A stretch of 13,853 nt of DNA, taken from NCBI GenBank assembly GCA_944385265.1, contig CALWWO010000094.1:1-13853 (forward strand). The letters run 5' to 3'. This stretch comes from an uncultured Oscillospiraceae bacterium. GTDB lineage: Bacteria; Bacillota_A; Clostridia; Oscillospirales; Oscillospiraceae. Below the pieces are notes generated by a model. The model was not told where the DNA came from. It made no database searches and worked only from the letters and a program-made list of their open reading frames with translations. The translations under genes and the position numbers were made by a program. Below, piece by piece: positions 8,474-13,853 of the stretch. The stretch's first letter is position 1, and the number at the start of each line of letters is the position of its first letter.

Positions 8474-8507
8474 ATTATAGACAAGGCTTTGAGCGAAATC
8501 GGTCAAA
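8474..8507 (-). promoter_or_regulatory. Predicted Spo0A-type spoIIG promoter
   Basis: On the minus strand TTGACC (8506-8501) and a perfect TATAAT (8479-8474) are separated by 21 bp, too far for ordinary sigma-A promoters. No acceptable -35 exists at 16-18 bp. The -35 is embedded in TTTGACC (8507-8501), five of seven bases to the Spo0A box TTCGACA. A weaker copy, TTCGCTC (8497-8491), lies exactly 10 bp downstream. In Bacillus the spoIIG promoter is sigma-A dependent, has about 22-bp spacing and is activated by Spo0A bound over the -35 region. Predicted transcription begins near 8467, leaving a 20-nt leader with the SD. The regulatory role is inferred by analogy. Confidence 0.65.
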
Positions 8508-8538
8508 TAATATGCCGGTGCATTATAAAATAAAATGC

Positions 8539-8578
8539 AAAAACGGCAATATCAGCCCATTATCTGACATTACCGTTT
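8539..8578 (-). terminator. Intrinsic terminator after the YfcE-like gene
   Basis: Read on the minus strand, a 15-bp stem (8578-8564 with 8555-8541) pairs fully if two G-U wobbles are allowed. It has an 8-base loop and runs into five T residues (8543-8539). The same arms contain two mismatches when read on the plus strand, so the structure is optimised for minus-strand RNA. It lies 23 bases after the YfcE-like stop codon and insulates the spoIIG promoter from upstream readthrough. Confidence 0.85.
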
Positions 8579-8601
8579 ATATAAAGATATAGTTATACTT
8601 T

Positions 8602-9072
8602 TTATCGTTCTATAAGACTCTTCTCTTCATACGATATCTCGCCGCCCCGTATGTCTATCACACCATATGTTTTTCCGGCATATCCTATTGTGCCGGGATT
8701 TATAACGTGCATATTTTCAACGATATCATAGTACGGTATATGGGTGTGCCCGAAAAGCACTATATCAGCCCGGTTTGCCTTTCCGCCCCTGATAAGGGAA
8801 GACAGCCCGGTTTTTACATTATACGTATGCCCGTGGCACATATATATATGCTTTCCGGCGCAAAACACGTCGCGAATGAGCTCTTCATTTGAAACGATAT
8901 CGCAGTTCCCGCGCACCGCATACAGCGGTATCTGCGGAAAGCTTTTCCTCAGCGCGGCGCAATCTCTCTCAAAATCCCCGAGATGCAGGATCATATCGGG
9001 ACCTGTGACAGCCACCGCGCTTAACAGATTCTCTGTATTTCCGTGTGAATCCGACAAAACTATTATCTTCAT
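8602..9072 (-). CDS. YfcE/MJ0936-family metallophosphoesterase
   Basis: This 156-residue protein is a complete minimal calcineurin-like phosphoesterase of the YfcE/MJ0936 (YsnB-like) family. These are small cytosolic phosphodiesterases with two metal ions and a mostly unknown physiological substrate. Metal-site motifs in order are SDSHGN (D8, H10), LHLGDFERD (D33), VRGNCD (N56, D58), CHGHT (H80) and GHTH (108-111), then the conserved NPGT. The start is ATG 9072, preceded by AGAGGTGA (9078-9085) at 5-nt spacing; the GTG at 9081 lies within that SD. It is divergent from the small-protein genes beginning at 9133, which leaves a 60-bp shared intergenic region. In some genomes this family gene follows rdgB/rph, but no such partner is present here. 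Confidence 0.92.
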   Translation of the reverse strand: MKIIVLSDSHGNTENLLSAVAVTGPDMILHLGDFERDCAALRKSFPQIPLYAVRGNCDIVSNEELIRDVFCAGKHIYMCHGHTYNVKTGLSSLIRGGKANRADIVLFGHTHIPYYDIVENMHVINPGTIGYAGKTYGVIDIRGGEISYEEKSLIER

Positions 9073-9132
9073 TATGGTCACCTCTGCAAATTTTTTGAAT
9101 ATACTGTATTAGTAAATTAAGGGAGTTATACA

Positions 9133-9396
9133 ATGAACAAAAATCTTAACAAAGCCGCAGAAGAACTTCTGAACTCAGATTCAGGCGCAAAGCTTGCAAG
9201 TAAAAAAGACGATATCCAAAAAATCGCCGATTCTTCTGACGGGCAAAAGGTAAAGGCAATGTTAGAGAAAAACGGAAGCCTTTCCGAAGCACTCGAAAAA
9301 GGCGACATGGATTCTATACGCAAAACCGTTTCTCAAATAATGCAGACCGAAGCGGGAGCGCGACTGGCTCAGCAACTGTCCGACATAATAAAATAG
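9133..9396 (+). CDS. Uncharacterised small repetitive helical protein (87 aa), first gene of trio
   Basis: I do not recognise a named function. The 87-residue protein is highly charged, has no Cys, Trp, Tyr, Phe, Pro or His, and appears fully helical and soluble. It has an internal repeat: SDSGAKL (15-21), SSDGQKV (34-40) and TEAGARL (72-78) share a [ST]-x-x-G-x-[KR]-[LV] core. The Gly residues fall at 18, 37 and 75, that is a 19-residue period with the third unit (around 56-57, KGD) degenerate. The ATG is supported by AAGGGAG (9119-9125) with 7-nt spacing. It begins a run of three tightly packed genes. A -10-like TATACT (9100-9105) lies upstream with no convincing -35. From memory, similar proteins occur in related Clostridia; I cannot verify this here. 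Confidence 0.85.
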   Translation: MNKNLNKAAEELLNSDSGAKLASKKDDIQKIADSSDGQKVKAMLEKNGSLSEALEKGDMDSIRKTVSQIMQTEAGARLAQQLSDIIK

Positions 9397-9419
9397 CGCG
9401 ATCTTAAACGGAGGGAATT

Positions 9420-9791
9420 ATGAGCGATTTTGAAGATAAACTCAACAGTATTTTATCGTCACCTGACGAAATGGAAAAGATTATCAGCATGGCTCGCTCT
9501 CTCTCCGAATCCATGTCCTCCAAAGAAGAAAACGGTGATGATAAAAGTGAGGCGCCGGAGCTCACGCCAGCTACGGTGAATCTCGACCCCAAAATGCTTA
9601 AGGTAATGGGCAGGCTCATGGGTGAATATAATTCGACCGGCTCTGACAAAAAACAGCTTTTAGACGCCCTTAAGCCATACCTTCGTCAGGACAGATGGCA
9701 GAAAATAGACAGAGCAGTGGAAATCGCAAAACTTGCTCACCTTGCCAAAATAGCGATTTCTGAATTCTCTGGAGGTGATAAAGATTTATAA
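9420..9791 (+). CDS. Uncharacterised charged helical protein (123 aa), second gene of trio
   Basis: Function is unknown. The 123-residue protein has three parts. An N-terminal amphipathic helix (about 2-30, with FEDKLNSILSSPDEMEKII) comes first. A low-complexity acidic/Ser-rich linker (about 31-52) follows. The C-terminal domain contains LDPKMLKVMGRLMGEY and KKQLLDALKPYLRQDRWQKIDRAVEIAKLAHLAKIAI (in two overlapping helices, about 78-113). There are no Cys residues, membrane segments or catalytic motifs. The ATG lies 5 nt after GGAGG (9410-9414), with only 23 bp after the previous stop. The 3' end encodes the GGAGGTGA SD of the next gene, so translation is probably coupled. Its architecture suggests a scaffold or adaptor for its membrane neighbour rather than an enzyme, but that is inference. 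Confidence 0.88.
   Translation: MSDFEDKLNSILSSPDEMEKIISMARSLSESMSSKEENGDDKSEAPELTPATVNLDPKMLKVMGRLMGEYNSTGSDKKQLLDALKPYLRQDRWQKIDRAVEIAKLAHLAKIAISEFSGGDKDL
9771..9786 (+). promoter_or_regulatory. Shine-Dalgarno with candidate ATT start codon
   Basis: GGAGGTGA (9771-9778) is followed by TAAAG and then ATT (9784-9786). The same SD-to-start geometry, AGAGGTGA plus 5 nt, is used by spoIIGA and the YfcE-like gene in this window. The GTG embedded in the SD is too close to be served by it. ATT initiation is rare in bacteria (infC is the classic case), so this remains a candidate. Confidence 0.5.
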
Positions 9792-10071
9792 CCGCTATAT
9801 CGGCAGCAGTAATAATTTTTACCGTGTCGATCCGCTTTTTGATTCATCTCCGGGTAGAAAAGAAAAAGCCGGTCAATTCAACGGGAAAAACATACTTTCA
9901 TCCCTCACAAATAATATTCTCGGTAGTTTTTCCTCTGTTTTGCCCGCCGGTCTTGAAATAAGCGATATACTGATATTCGTTATACTTCTCCTGCTGTATC
10001 TTGAAAGCAAAGACGAGGATTTTTTGATCATCCTCGCCGTTTTAGCTTTTTCCGTTTTAAAAAAAGATTAG
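9775..10071 (+). CDS. Uncharacterised small membrane protein, third gene of trio (true start may be ATT 9784)
   Basis: Function is unknown. The frame begins with YNRYIGSSNNFYRVD and continues with a polar, Ser/Asn-rich stretch. It ends with two short hydrophobic segments, ISDILIFVILLLLYLE (about 62-77) and DFLIILAVLAFSVL (about 82-95), separated by the acidic SKDED and closed by KKD. A hairpin-like membrane or peripheral insertion is likely. The outermost conventional start is GTG 9775, but it sits inside the only Shine-Dalgarno, GGAGGTGA (9771-9778). No ATG, GTG or TTG exists at a proper distance. ATT 9784 is 5 nt from that SD and would give a protein starting M-YNRYI. It overlaps the upstream gene by 8-17 nt, indicating coupling. 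It is the last gene before a strong terminator. Confidence 0.8.
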   Translation: MIKIYNRYIGSSNNFYRVDPLFDSSPGRKEKAGQFNGKNILSSLTNNILGSFSSVLPAGLEISDILIFVILLLLYLESKDEDFLIILAVLAFSVLKKD

Positions 10072-10086
10072 TTCAAAGTTCCTAAA

Positions 10087-10116
10087 AGCGCCGTCATTTT
10101 TGACGGCGCTGTTTTT
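10087..10116. terminator. Terminator of the small-gene trio, shared with the tagO 3' end
   Basis: A perfect 10-bp GC-rich stem, AGCGCCGTCA (10087-10096) and TGACGGCGCT (10101-10110), has a TTTT loop and then G plus five T (10112-10116) on the plus strand. It ends the small-gene unit 15 bases after its last stop. On the minus strand it runs into only TTTT. The tagO stop codon (10096-10094) and its last codons lie inside the hairpin, so tagO termination there would overlap translation. Confidence 0.9.
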
Positions 10117-11206
10117 CTTCGTCTTCATGCGATGATTTTCCGCCATTATCTTCACTGTGGTTTTCATTTTTATGATGAGTCTTCATAAGCCAATATACGA
10201 CTGCTGTCGCTAAAATAAACACTATGACGACAAGCAGCGCTCTCGTCTCACCCGTAGTCGCCACCATCACGGCAAGCATGCCGAGTATAACGCTTATGAC
10301 GTACATAACAGCGACGACCTGCTTTTGCGTAAATCCCATATCGAGAAGCCGGTGATGGAAGTGACCTCTATCAGGCTTCATAGGGTTGTGCCCTGTCAAT
10401 ATCCTGCGGAAAAACGAAAAAGCCGTATCCATGATCGGTAGACCTATCACTAAAAACGGGACTATAAACGATATCAGCGCGTAAAATTTAAACGCTCCGA
10501 TTATCGATGCGGTACCCAATATATATCCCAGCAGCAGCGCGCCGGAATCCCCCATGAATATCTTCGCAGGGTTCAGATTATATGGCATAAAGCCAAAGCA
10601 CGCTCCCGTGAGAGCCGCCATCAGTATTACGACATTGAATTCCGCGACGAAAATCGCGATAAATATCATTGTAATCGACGATATTGCAGACACCCCGACA
10701 GCAAGCCCGTCAAGTCCGTCGATCAAATTCACGGAATTTGTTGTCGCCACTATCCACAGTATCGTTATTGGTATCGACAGAGCGCCCAGATTCAGAACGG
10801 GATCGTCGCTGAAAATATTTGGATTTGACAATATCTCTATCTCAACGCCGTAATATACGGCTATTACAGCCGCGATCACCTGAACGGTAAGCTTTAAGAT
10901 CGGAGACAGAGGTACGATATCGTCAATAGCTCCCACAACAGCTATCACTACAGCGCCTATCAGTATCCCCTGCACCTGCCTTGTTATATCGGCAAAAGCC
11001 AGTACGCTGATAATAAAGGCGAGAAATATGGCAAGTCCGCCCATTCTCGGTATGGGATGATCGTGCACCTTGCGCTTTTCAGGTATATCCACGGCGCCCC
11101 ATCTCTCGGCGAATCTTTTTACCAGCGGCGTGCTTGCAAAGCTTACAATAAAGGCGAGTAAAAGCGGCAATATAATATTTTTTAATATATTTAAATTATC
11201 AAACAT
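10094..11206 (-). CDS. tagO: MraY/WecA-family polyprenyl-phosphate GlcNAc-1-phosphate transferase (TagO-like)
   Basis: It is an integral membrane enzyme that transfers a sugar-1-phosphate, usually GlcNAc-1-phosphate from UDP-GlcNAc, to undecaprenyl phosphate. This is the first step of teichoic acid and other envelope glycopolymer synthesis. The 370-residue protein has about ten or eleven membrane segments. Key motifs are KVHDHPIPRMGGLAIF (47-61), the magnesium-site DD (95-96) in GAIDDIVPLSP, NSVNLIDGLDGLAVG (157-171), IFMGDSGALLLGY (216-228) and DRGHFHHRLLDMG (279-291), which marks the WecA/TagO branch rather than MraY. The C-terminus is a soluble charged tail rich in His, Lys and Glu. The ATG at 11206 has a GGAAG-type SD. 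It lies 25 nt downstream of trpS, so the two are probably cotranscribed. The acceptor is inferred from the family; no teichoic acid genes are in the window. Confidence 0.92.
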   Translation of the reverse strand: MFDNLNILKNIILPLLLAFIVSFASTPLVKRFAERWGAVDIPEKRKVHDHPIPRMGGLAIFLAFIISVLAFADITRQVQGILIGAVVIAVVGAIDDIVPLSPILKLTVQVIAAVIAVYYGVEIEILSNPNIFSDDPVLNLGALSIPITILWIVATTNSVNLIDGLDGLAVGVSAISSITMIFIAIFVAEFNVVILMAALTGACFGFMPYNLNPAKIFMGDSGALLLGYILGTASIIGAFKFYALISFIVPFLVIGLPIMDTAFSFFRRILTGHNPMKPDRGHFHHRLLDMGFTQKQVVAVMYVISVILGMLAVMVATTGETRALLVVIVFILATAVVYWLMKTHHKNENHSEDNGGKSSHEDEEKQRRQK

Positions 11207-11231
11207 ATGCTCTTCCTATAGCGTGTCCAGC

Positions 11232-12230
11232 TTATTTTTGAACGAATCCCACTTTTTTGTAAACCTTCCGAAGCGTTTTTTCAGCGGTATACGCAGCTTT
11301 TGCCGCGCCCTCTCTGTATACTTTTGACAGGTACTCCTTATCTTTAAGTATACGCTCCGCCTCTTCTCTTATTGGTCTGAGCATCTCTACAACGGCTTCA
11401 CCTACGGCTGGCTTGAACTCACCATAGCCCTTTCCTTCAAATTCTCTTTCTATCTCTTCAAACGTCTTCCCTGTTGCAATCGAATATATCGTCATAAGGT
11501 TAGAGATACCCTTTTTATTCTCAGGATCATATCTCACGCACGTATCGCTGTCCGTTACGGCACGCTTGAAAGCGCGCATAATCTCATCAGGCTTCTGCAT
11601 GATGTATATGCATCCGCCGGGATCTTTCGAGGATTTTGACATCTTGTTTTCCGGCGCGGTAAGGCTCATTATCTTGGCGCCCACCTCCGGAATGAACGGC
11701 TCCGGAAGCTTAAAAACATCGCCGTAGATCCCATTGAATCTGTGCGCTATGTCTCTTGTAAGCTCTATATGCTGCTTCTGATCTATCCCGACAGGGACTA
11801 GATCAGCCTGATACAGGAGTATGTCTGCCGCCATAAGCGCCGGATATGTGAAAAGACCGGCGTTTATATTATCGGAATACTTCGCGCTTTTATCCTTAAA
11901 CTGCGTCATTCTGGAAAGCTCGCCGAACATCGTATAGCAATTCAGCACCCACGCAAGCTCTGCATGAGCCGGGACATGGCTCTGTATGAACATTGTGTTC
12001 TCTTCCGGATTCAGTCCGCACGCGATATACTGCGCAAGCTGCTCAAACGTCCTCCTCCTCAAATCGGCAGGGGTTTGCCGGACTGTTATGGCGTGCATAT
12101 CGACTATGCAAAAATAGCAATTATATTCCTTTGACAATTCTACCCAGTTTTTTATAGCGCCGAGATATGATCCCAGCGTAAGCTCGCCGCTCGGCTGTAT
12201 ACCGCTGAGTATTGTTTTTTTCTCTTCCAT
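11232..12230 (-). CDS. trpS: Tryptophanyl-tRNA synthetase
   Basis: It charges tRNA-Trp with tryptophan using ATP (class I synthetase, cytoplasm). The protein is 332 residues from ATG 12230, normal for bacterial TrpS. The HIGH-equivalent signature is in GIQPSGELTLGSYLGA (10-25) and the KMSKS loop is exact in ENKMSKSSKDPG (196-200). Other family blocks are seen at MTQFKDKSAK, TYPALMAADILLY and DLVPVGIDQKQHIELTRDIA. I chose ATG 12230 because AAGGAG (12240-12245) is 9 nt upstream; the TTG at 12239 abuts that SD. The leader (about 12231-12330) has no recognisable T-box and no run of Trp codons. tagO follows on the same strand after 25 nt. Confidence 0.97.
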   Translation of the reverse strand: MEEKKTILSGIQPSGELTLGSYLGAIKNWVELSKEYNCYFCIVDMHAITVRQTPADLRRRTFEQLAQYIACGLNPEENTMFIQSHVPAHAELAWVLNCYTMFGELSRMTQFKDKSAKYSDNINAGLFTYPALMAADILLYQADLVPVGIDQKQHIELTRDIAHRFNGIYGDVFKLPEPFIPEVGAKIMSLTAPENKMSKSSKDPGGCIYIMQKPDEIMRAFKRAVTDSDTCVRYDPENKKGISNLMTIYSIATGKTFEEIEREFEGKGYGEFKPAVGEAVVEMLRPIREEAERILKDKEYLSKVYREGAAKAAYTAEKTLRKVYKKVGFVQK

Positions 12231-12317
12231 GGGCAGCAACTCCTTTATCTGTCAGTATATTTCAAGAATCGAATCACACGTAAAATCAGTACGCCGCAAA
12301 TATTCATCTATCCCCAT

Positions 12318-12326
12318 ATTTTAACA
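12318..12326 (-). promoter_or_regulatory. Candidate extended -10 promoter of trpS-tagO
   Basis: On the minus strand TGTTAAAAT (12326-12318) fits an extended -10 (TGn plus TAAAAT). No good -35 is found 16-18 bp upstream. Transcription would begin near 12311, leaving a leader of about 80 nt before trpS. A second -10-like TATAAT lies further upstream (about 12359-12354) and also lacks a convincing -35. Confidence 0.4.
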
Positions 12327-12338
12327 CCTTTATTCTGT

Positions 12339-12353
12339 TTTGCATAGTGCAAA
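12339..12353. repeat. Short palindrome in the trpS/mrp divergent promoter region
   Basis: TTTGCATAGTGCAAA is a perfect inverted repeat with 6-bp arms and a 3-base centre. It lies 9 bp upstream of the mrp -35 and 12 bp upstream of the candidate trpS extended -10, so a protein bound here could affect both promoters. The palindrome is seen directly. An operator role is inference, since short AT-rich palindromes can occur by chance. Confidence 0.45.
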
Positions 12354-12362
12354 TTATAAATA

Positions 12363-12390
12363 TTGACACTTTCGAAAAGAGTTGTATAAT
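12363..12390 (+). promoter_or_regulatory. Strong sigma-A promoter of mrp
   Basis: A consensus -35 TTGACA (12363-12368) and a consensus -10 TATAAT (12385-12390) are separated by 16 bp. Transcription would begin near 12397, giving a leader of about 33 nt before the ATG at 12430. It is the best promoter match in the window. Confidence 0.88.
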
Positions 12391-12429
12391 TCTAATAGCA
12401 ATAAAATATTTACAGTGGAGATGAATTCT

Positions 12430-13254
12430 ATGAGCGAATGTACACTTGATTGTTCCACCTGTGGTGAAGATTGCAGCAGCCGCCGCCAGCCCGAGATACA
12501 GAAAGAAAAGCCGCATGAGCTTAGCAAAATAAAAAAAGTCATAGGCGTTGTCAGCGGCAAAGGCGGCGTGGGCAAATCCCTCGTCACCTCCATGCTCGCC
12601 GTCCTGATGAACAGGGAGGGCTATAGTGCGGCAGTGCTTGACGCCGATATCACCGGTCCCTCTATTCCGAAAACGCTTGGCATAAAAGAGCGCGTTACCT
12701 CCGACGGTTTCGGTCTCTATCCGGCTAAAAGCATAACGGGTATACCCGTTATCTCTGTAAACCTGCTTTTGGAAAACGATACGGATCCCGTAGTATGGCG
12801 CGGTCCTGTCATCGCCGGAGTCGTAAAACAGTTTTGGACCGACGTTATCTGGGGCGACGTTGACTTCATGTTCGTCGATATGCCTCCCGGAACGGGCGAC
12901 GTTCCCCTTACTGTTTTTCAGTCTATCCCGCTCGACGGTATAATAATCGTGACAACACCGCAGGAGCTTGTCGGTATGATCGTTGAAAAAGCCGTGAACA
13001 TGGCAAACCTCATGAATATCCCCGTACTGGGCATTGTGGAAAACATGAGCTATGCCGTATGTCCCGACTGCGGCAAAAAGATCCCTATATTTGGTGATAG
13101 CCATCTTGAAGCCACAGCCGAAAAATTCGGTATTAAAACGACTGCGCGCATCCCAATCGATCCCAAGCTGACCGCTGCGTGCGACGCCGGTATGATCGAG
13201 CTGTTTGACGGTGATTGGCTCGACCCTGTTATGGACATGCTTAAAACATTATAA
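12430..13254 (+). CDS. mrp: Mrp/NBP35-family P-loop ATPase, Fe-S cluster carrier
   Basis: Mrp (ApbC)/NBP35 proteins are cytosolic homodimeric ATPases that hold and transfer Fe-S clusters to target apoproteins. The 274-residue protein has an N-terminal Cys cluster, C4, C8, C11 and C15 (CxxxCxxCxxxC), as in NBP35-like members. A deviant Walker A, SGKGGVGKS (42-50), follows. DADITGPSIPKTLG and the VDMPPGTGDVPLT switch/Walker B region come next, then the bridging-cluster CxxC at C211-C214 (VCPDCGKKIPIFG). I chose ATG 12430 because GGAG (12417-12420) is 9 nt upstream and the Cys-rich N-terminus starts directly there. Upstream in-frame codons lie in the promoter (TTG at 12382) or abut the SD (ATG 12421). 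It is transcribed alone, between its own promoter and a terminator. Confidence 0.95.
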   Translation: MSECTLDCSTCGEDCSSRRQPEIQKEKPHELSKIKKVIGVVSGKGGVGKSLVTSMLAVLMNREGYSAAVLDADITGPSIPKTLGIKERVTSDGFGLYPAKSITGIPVISVNLLLENDTDPVVWRGPVIAGVVKQFWTDVIWGDVDFMFVDMPPGTGDVPLTVFQSIPLDGIIIVTTPQELVGMIVEKAVNMANLMNIPVLGIVENMSYAVCPDCGKKIPIFGDSHLEATAEKFGIKTTARIPIDPKLTAACDAGMIELFDGDWLDPVMDMLKTL

Positions 13255-13267
13255 CCTGCAAAAGCAG

Positions 13268-13297
13268 AAAGCTGCCGAAAATTTCGGCAGCTTTTTT
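13268..13297. terminator. Terminator after mrp, shared with the M14 peptidase gene
   Basis: An 11-bp stem, AAAGCTGCCGA (13268-13278) and TCGGCAGCTTT (13284-13294), has a 5-base loop and six T residues (13292-13297) on the plus strand. It begins 14 bases after the mrp stop and ends just before the stop codon of the convergent peptidase gene (13300). In the minus direction the U-tract is broken (TTTCTGCTTTT), so it may serve that gene less efficiently. Confidence 0.92.
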
Positions 13298-13299
13298 GT

Positions 13300-13853
13300 T
13301 TAATATCCGTTTTTCACCCACTCGGCTACCGCCGGATAGACGGTTTTATTGCGTTCATACGCCGAATACAGCTCCTTTTGCTCAAGCGGCGCGGTAGAGC
13401 ACCCTATCTCTACGGTTATAGACGGGATCTCAAGCTCAGCTATCGCCCAGTCCTTAAAGCCCCCGGCATCGAGCGACTTATCGGTCACGGTTTTATACCC
13501 CGAAACGCTCTCGACCGCTTTTGACAGAGCATATGCTTTCTTTACGGTATCTTCATTGCCCCCGTAGTCGAAATATATAACGCATCCGTGTGCATGGTAG
13601 CTCACGGTAGCGCAAAACGGGTAAGATCGCGCATACTCAGCAAGCGCTATGCTCTCCGCCTGATCTTCCGGAGCAGTACCCTTATACCGCTCCGACGACG
13701 GAGCGCTTCTGCCCTCAAGCTCAGCCCAGCCCGCGTCAAAATTCCTATTTAAGTCAACTCCGTTTGCATTTGCTTTCCAAGCCGCAGCGTATTCGGATAC
13801 CGGCGCATTTGTATACCTTTTTTCGGTATCGCTTTCATATATCTCGAGCTGCC
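13300..13853 (-). CDS. M14-family zinc carboxypeptidase, C-terminal part (5' end beyond window)
   Basis: The frame is open from the stop at 13300 to the right edge, giving 184 visible residues; a GTG at 13605 is internal, not a start. The fragment is the C-terminal portion of an M14 metallocarboxypeptidase. It contains GVDLNRNFDAGW (substrate-binding Asn-Arg), GTAPEDQAESIALAEY, the third zinc ligand in VSYHAHG and the catalytic Glu in ITVEIGC. The HxxE zinc motif and any signal peptide or LysM domain would lie off the window. In Firmicutes, such M14 proteins are often exported and cleave peptidoglycan stem peptides (gamma-D-glutamyl-diaminopimelate type), but the fragment cannot settle the substrate. 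It ends with a short AEWVKNGY tail straight after the catalytic domain, convergent with mrp. Confidence 0.9.
   Translation of the reverse strand, partial: QLEIYESDTEKRYTNAPVSEYAAAWKANANGVDLNRNFDAGWAELEGRSAPSSERYKGTAPEDQAESIALAEYARSYPFCATVSYHAHGCVIYFDYGGNEDTVKKAYALSKAVESVSGYKTVTDKSLDAGGFKDWAIAELEIPSITVEIGCSTAPLEQKELYSAYERNKTVYPAVAEWVKNGY

Noticed and set aside
9073..9132. Sporulation sigma-E or sigma-K promoter for the small-gene trio
   Set aside because: TATACT at 9100-9105 and its surroundings match the -10 elements only partially, and no -35 element fits at the expected distance, so no sigma factor can be assigned from sequence alone.
12231..12330. T-box or trp attenuator upstream of trpS
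   Set aside because: The leader is only about 80-100 nt. It lacks an AGGGTGGNACCGCG-like T-box sequence, a terminator/antiterminator pair and Trp codons.
12304..13104. 266-residue minus-strand open frame opposite mrp
   Set aside because: It is antisense to motif-complete mrp coding sequence and crosses the mrp promoter. It has no SD and no recognisable domain.

Overview
The window comes from an endospore-forming member of the Clostridia, probably a gut-type relative of the Oscillospiraceae or a neighbouring group. The strongest evidence is an intact spoIIGA-sigE pair, the sporulation sigma-E locus. Strong Shine-Dalgarno sites, low-GC intergenic regions, a dnaK-dnaJ chaperone pair and an AzlCD exporter fit this. 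The taxonomic placement is inference from gene content. I see no CRISPR array, insertion sequence, prophage, tRNA or rRNA. Most of the window is chromosomal housekeeping.

Layout on the left: a 5'-truncated dnaK (from base 1) is followed by dnaJ, with a perfect stem-loop between them and a strong terminator after dnaJ. A promoter then drives the overlapping azlC-azlD pair, a predicted branched-chain amino-acid exporter. Next comes a single membrane-anchored CapA-type metallophosphoesterase gene with its own promoter. It converges on the minus-strand operon spoIIGA-sigE-ahcY through a bidirectional terminator. That operon starts from a promoter whose hexamers are 21 bp apart, with a Spo0A-box-like sequence over the -35. 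This is the arrangement expected of a Spo0A-activated spoIIG promoter. The gene after sigE is ahcY (S-adenosylhomocysteine hydrolase) rather than sigG.

Layout on the right: a minus-strand YfcE/MJ0936-type phosphodiesterase gene diverges from three tightly packed small plus-strand genes of unknown function (9133-10071). They encode an 87-residue internally repetitive protein, a 123-residue charged helical protein and a short protein with two hydrophobic segments. They share one terminator, which also covers the stop codon of the opposing gene. The opposing minus-strand pair is trpS-tagO (tryptophanyl-tRNA synthetase and polyprenyl-phosphate GlcNAc-1-phosphate transferase). A divergent promoter region separates trpS from an Mrp/NBP35-type Fe-S cluster carrier ATPase gene. 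The window ends in the C-terminal part of an M14 zinc carboxypeptidase gene on the minus strand, whose N-terminus lies beyond the right edge.

The best candidate for something undescribed is the three-gene unit at 9133-10071. Its third gene may start at an ATT codon. The spoIIG promoter and the sigE-ahcY linkage also merit a second look.
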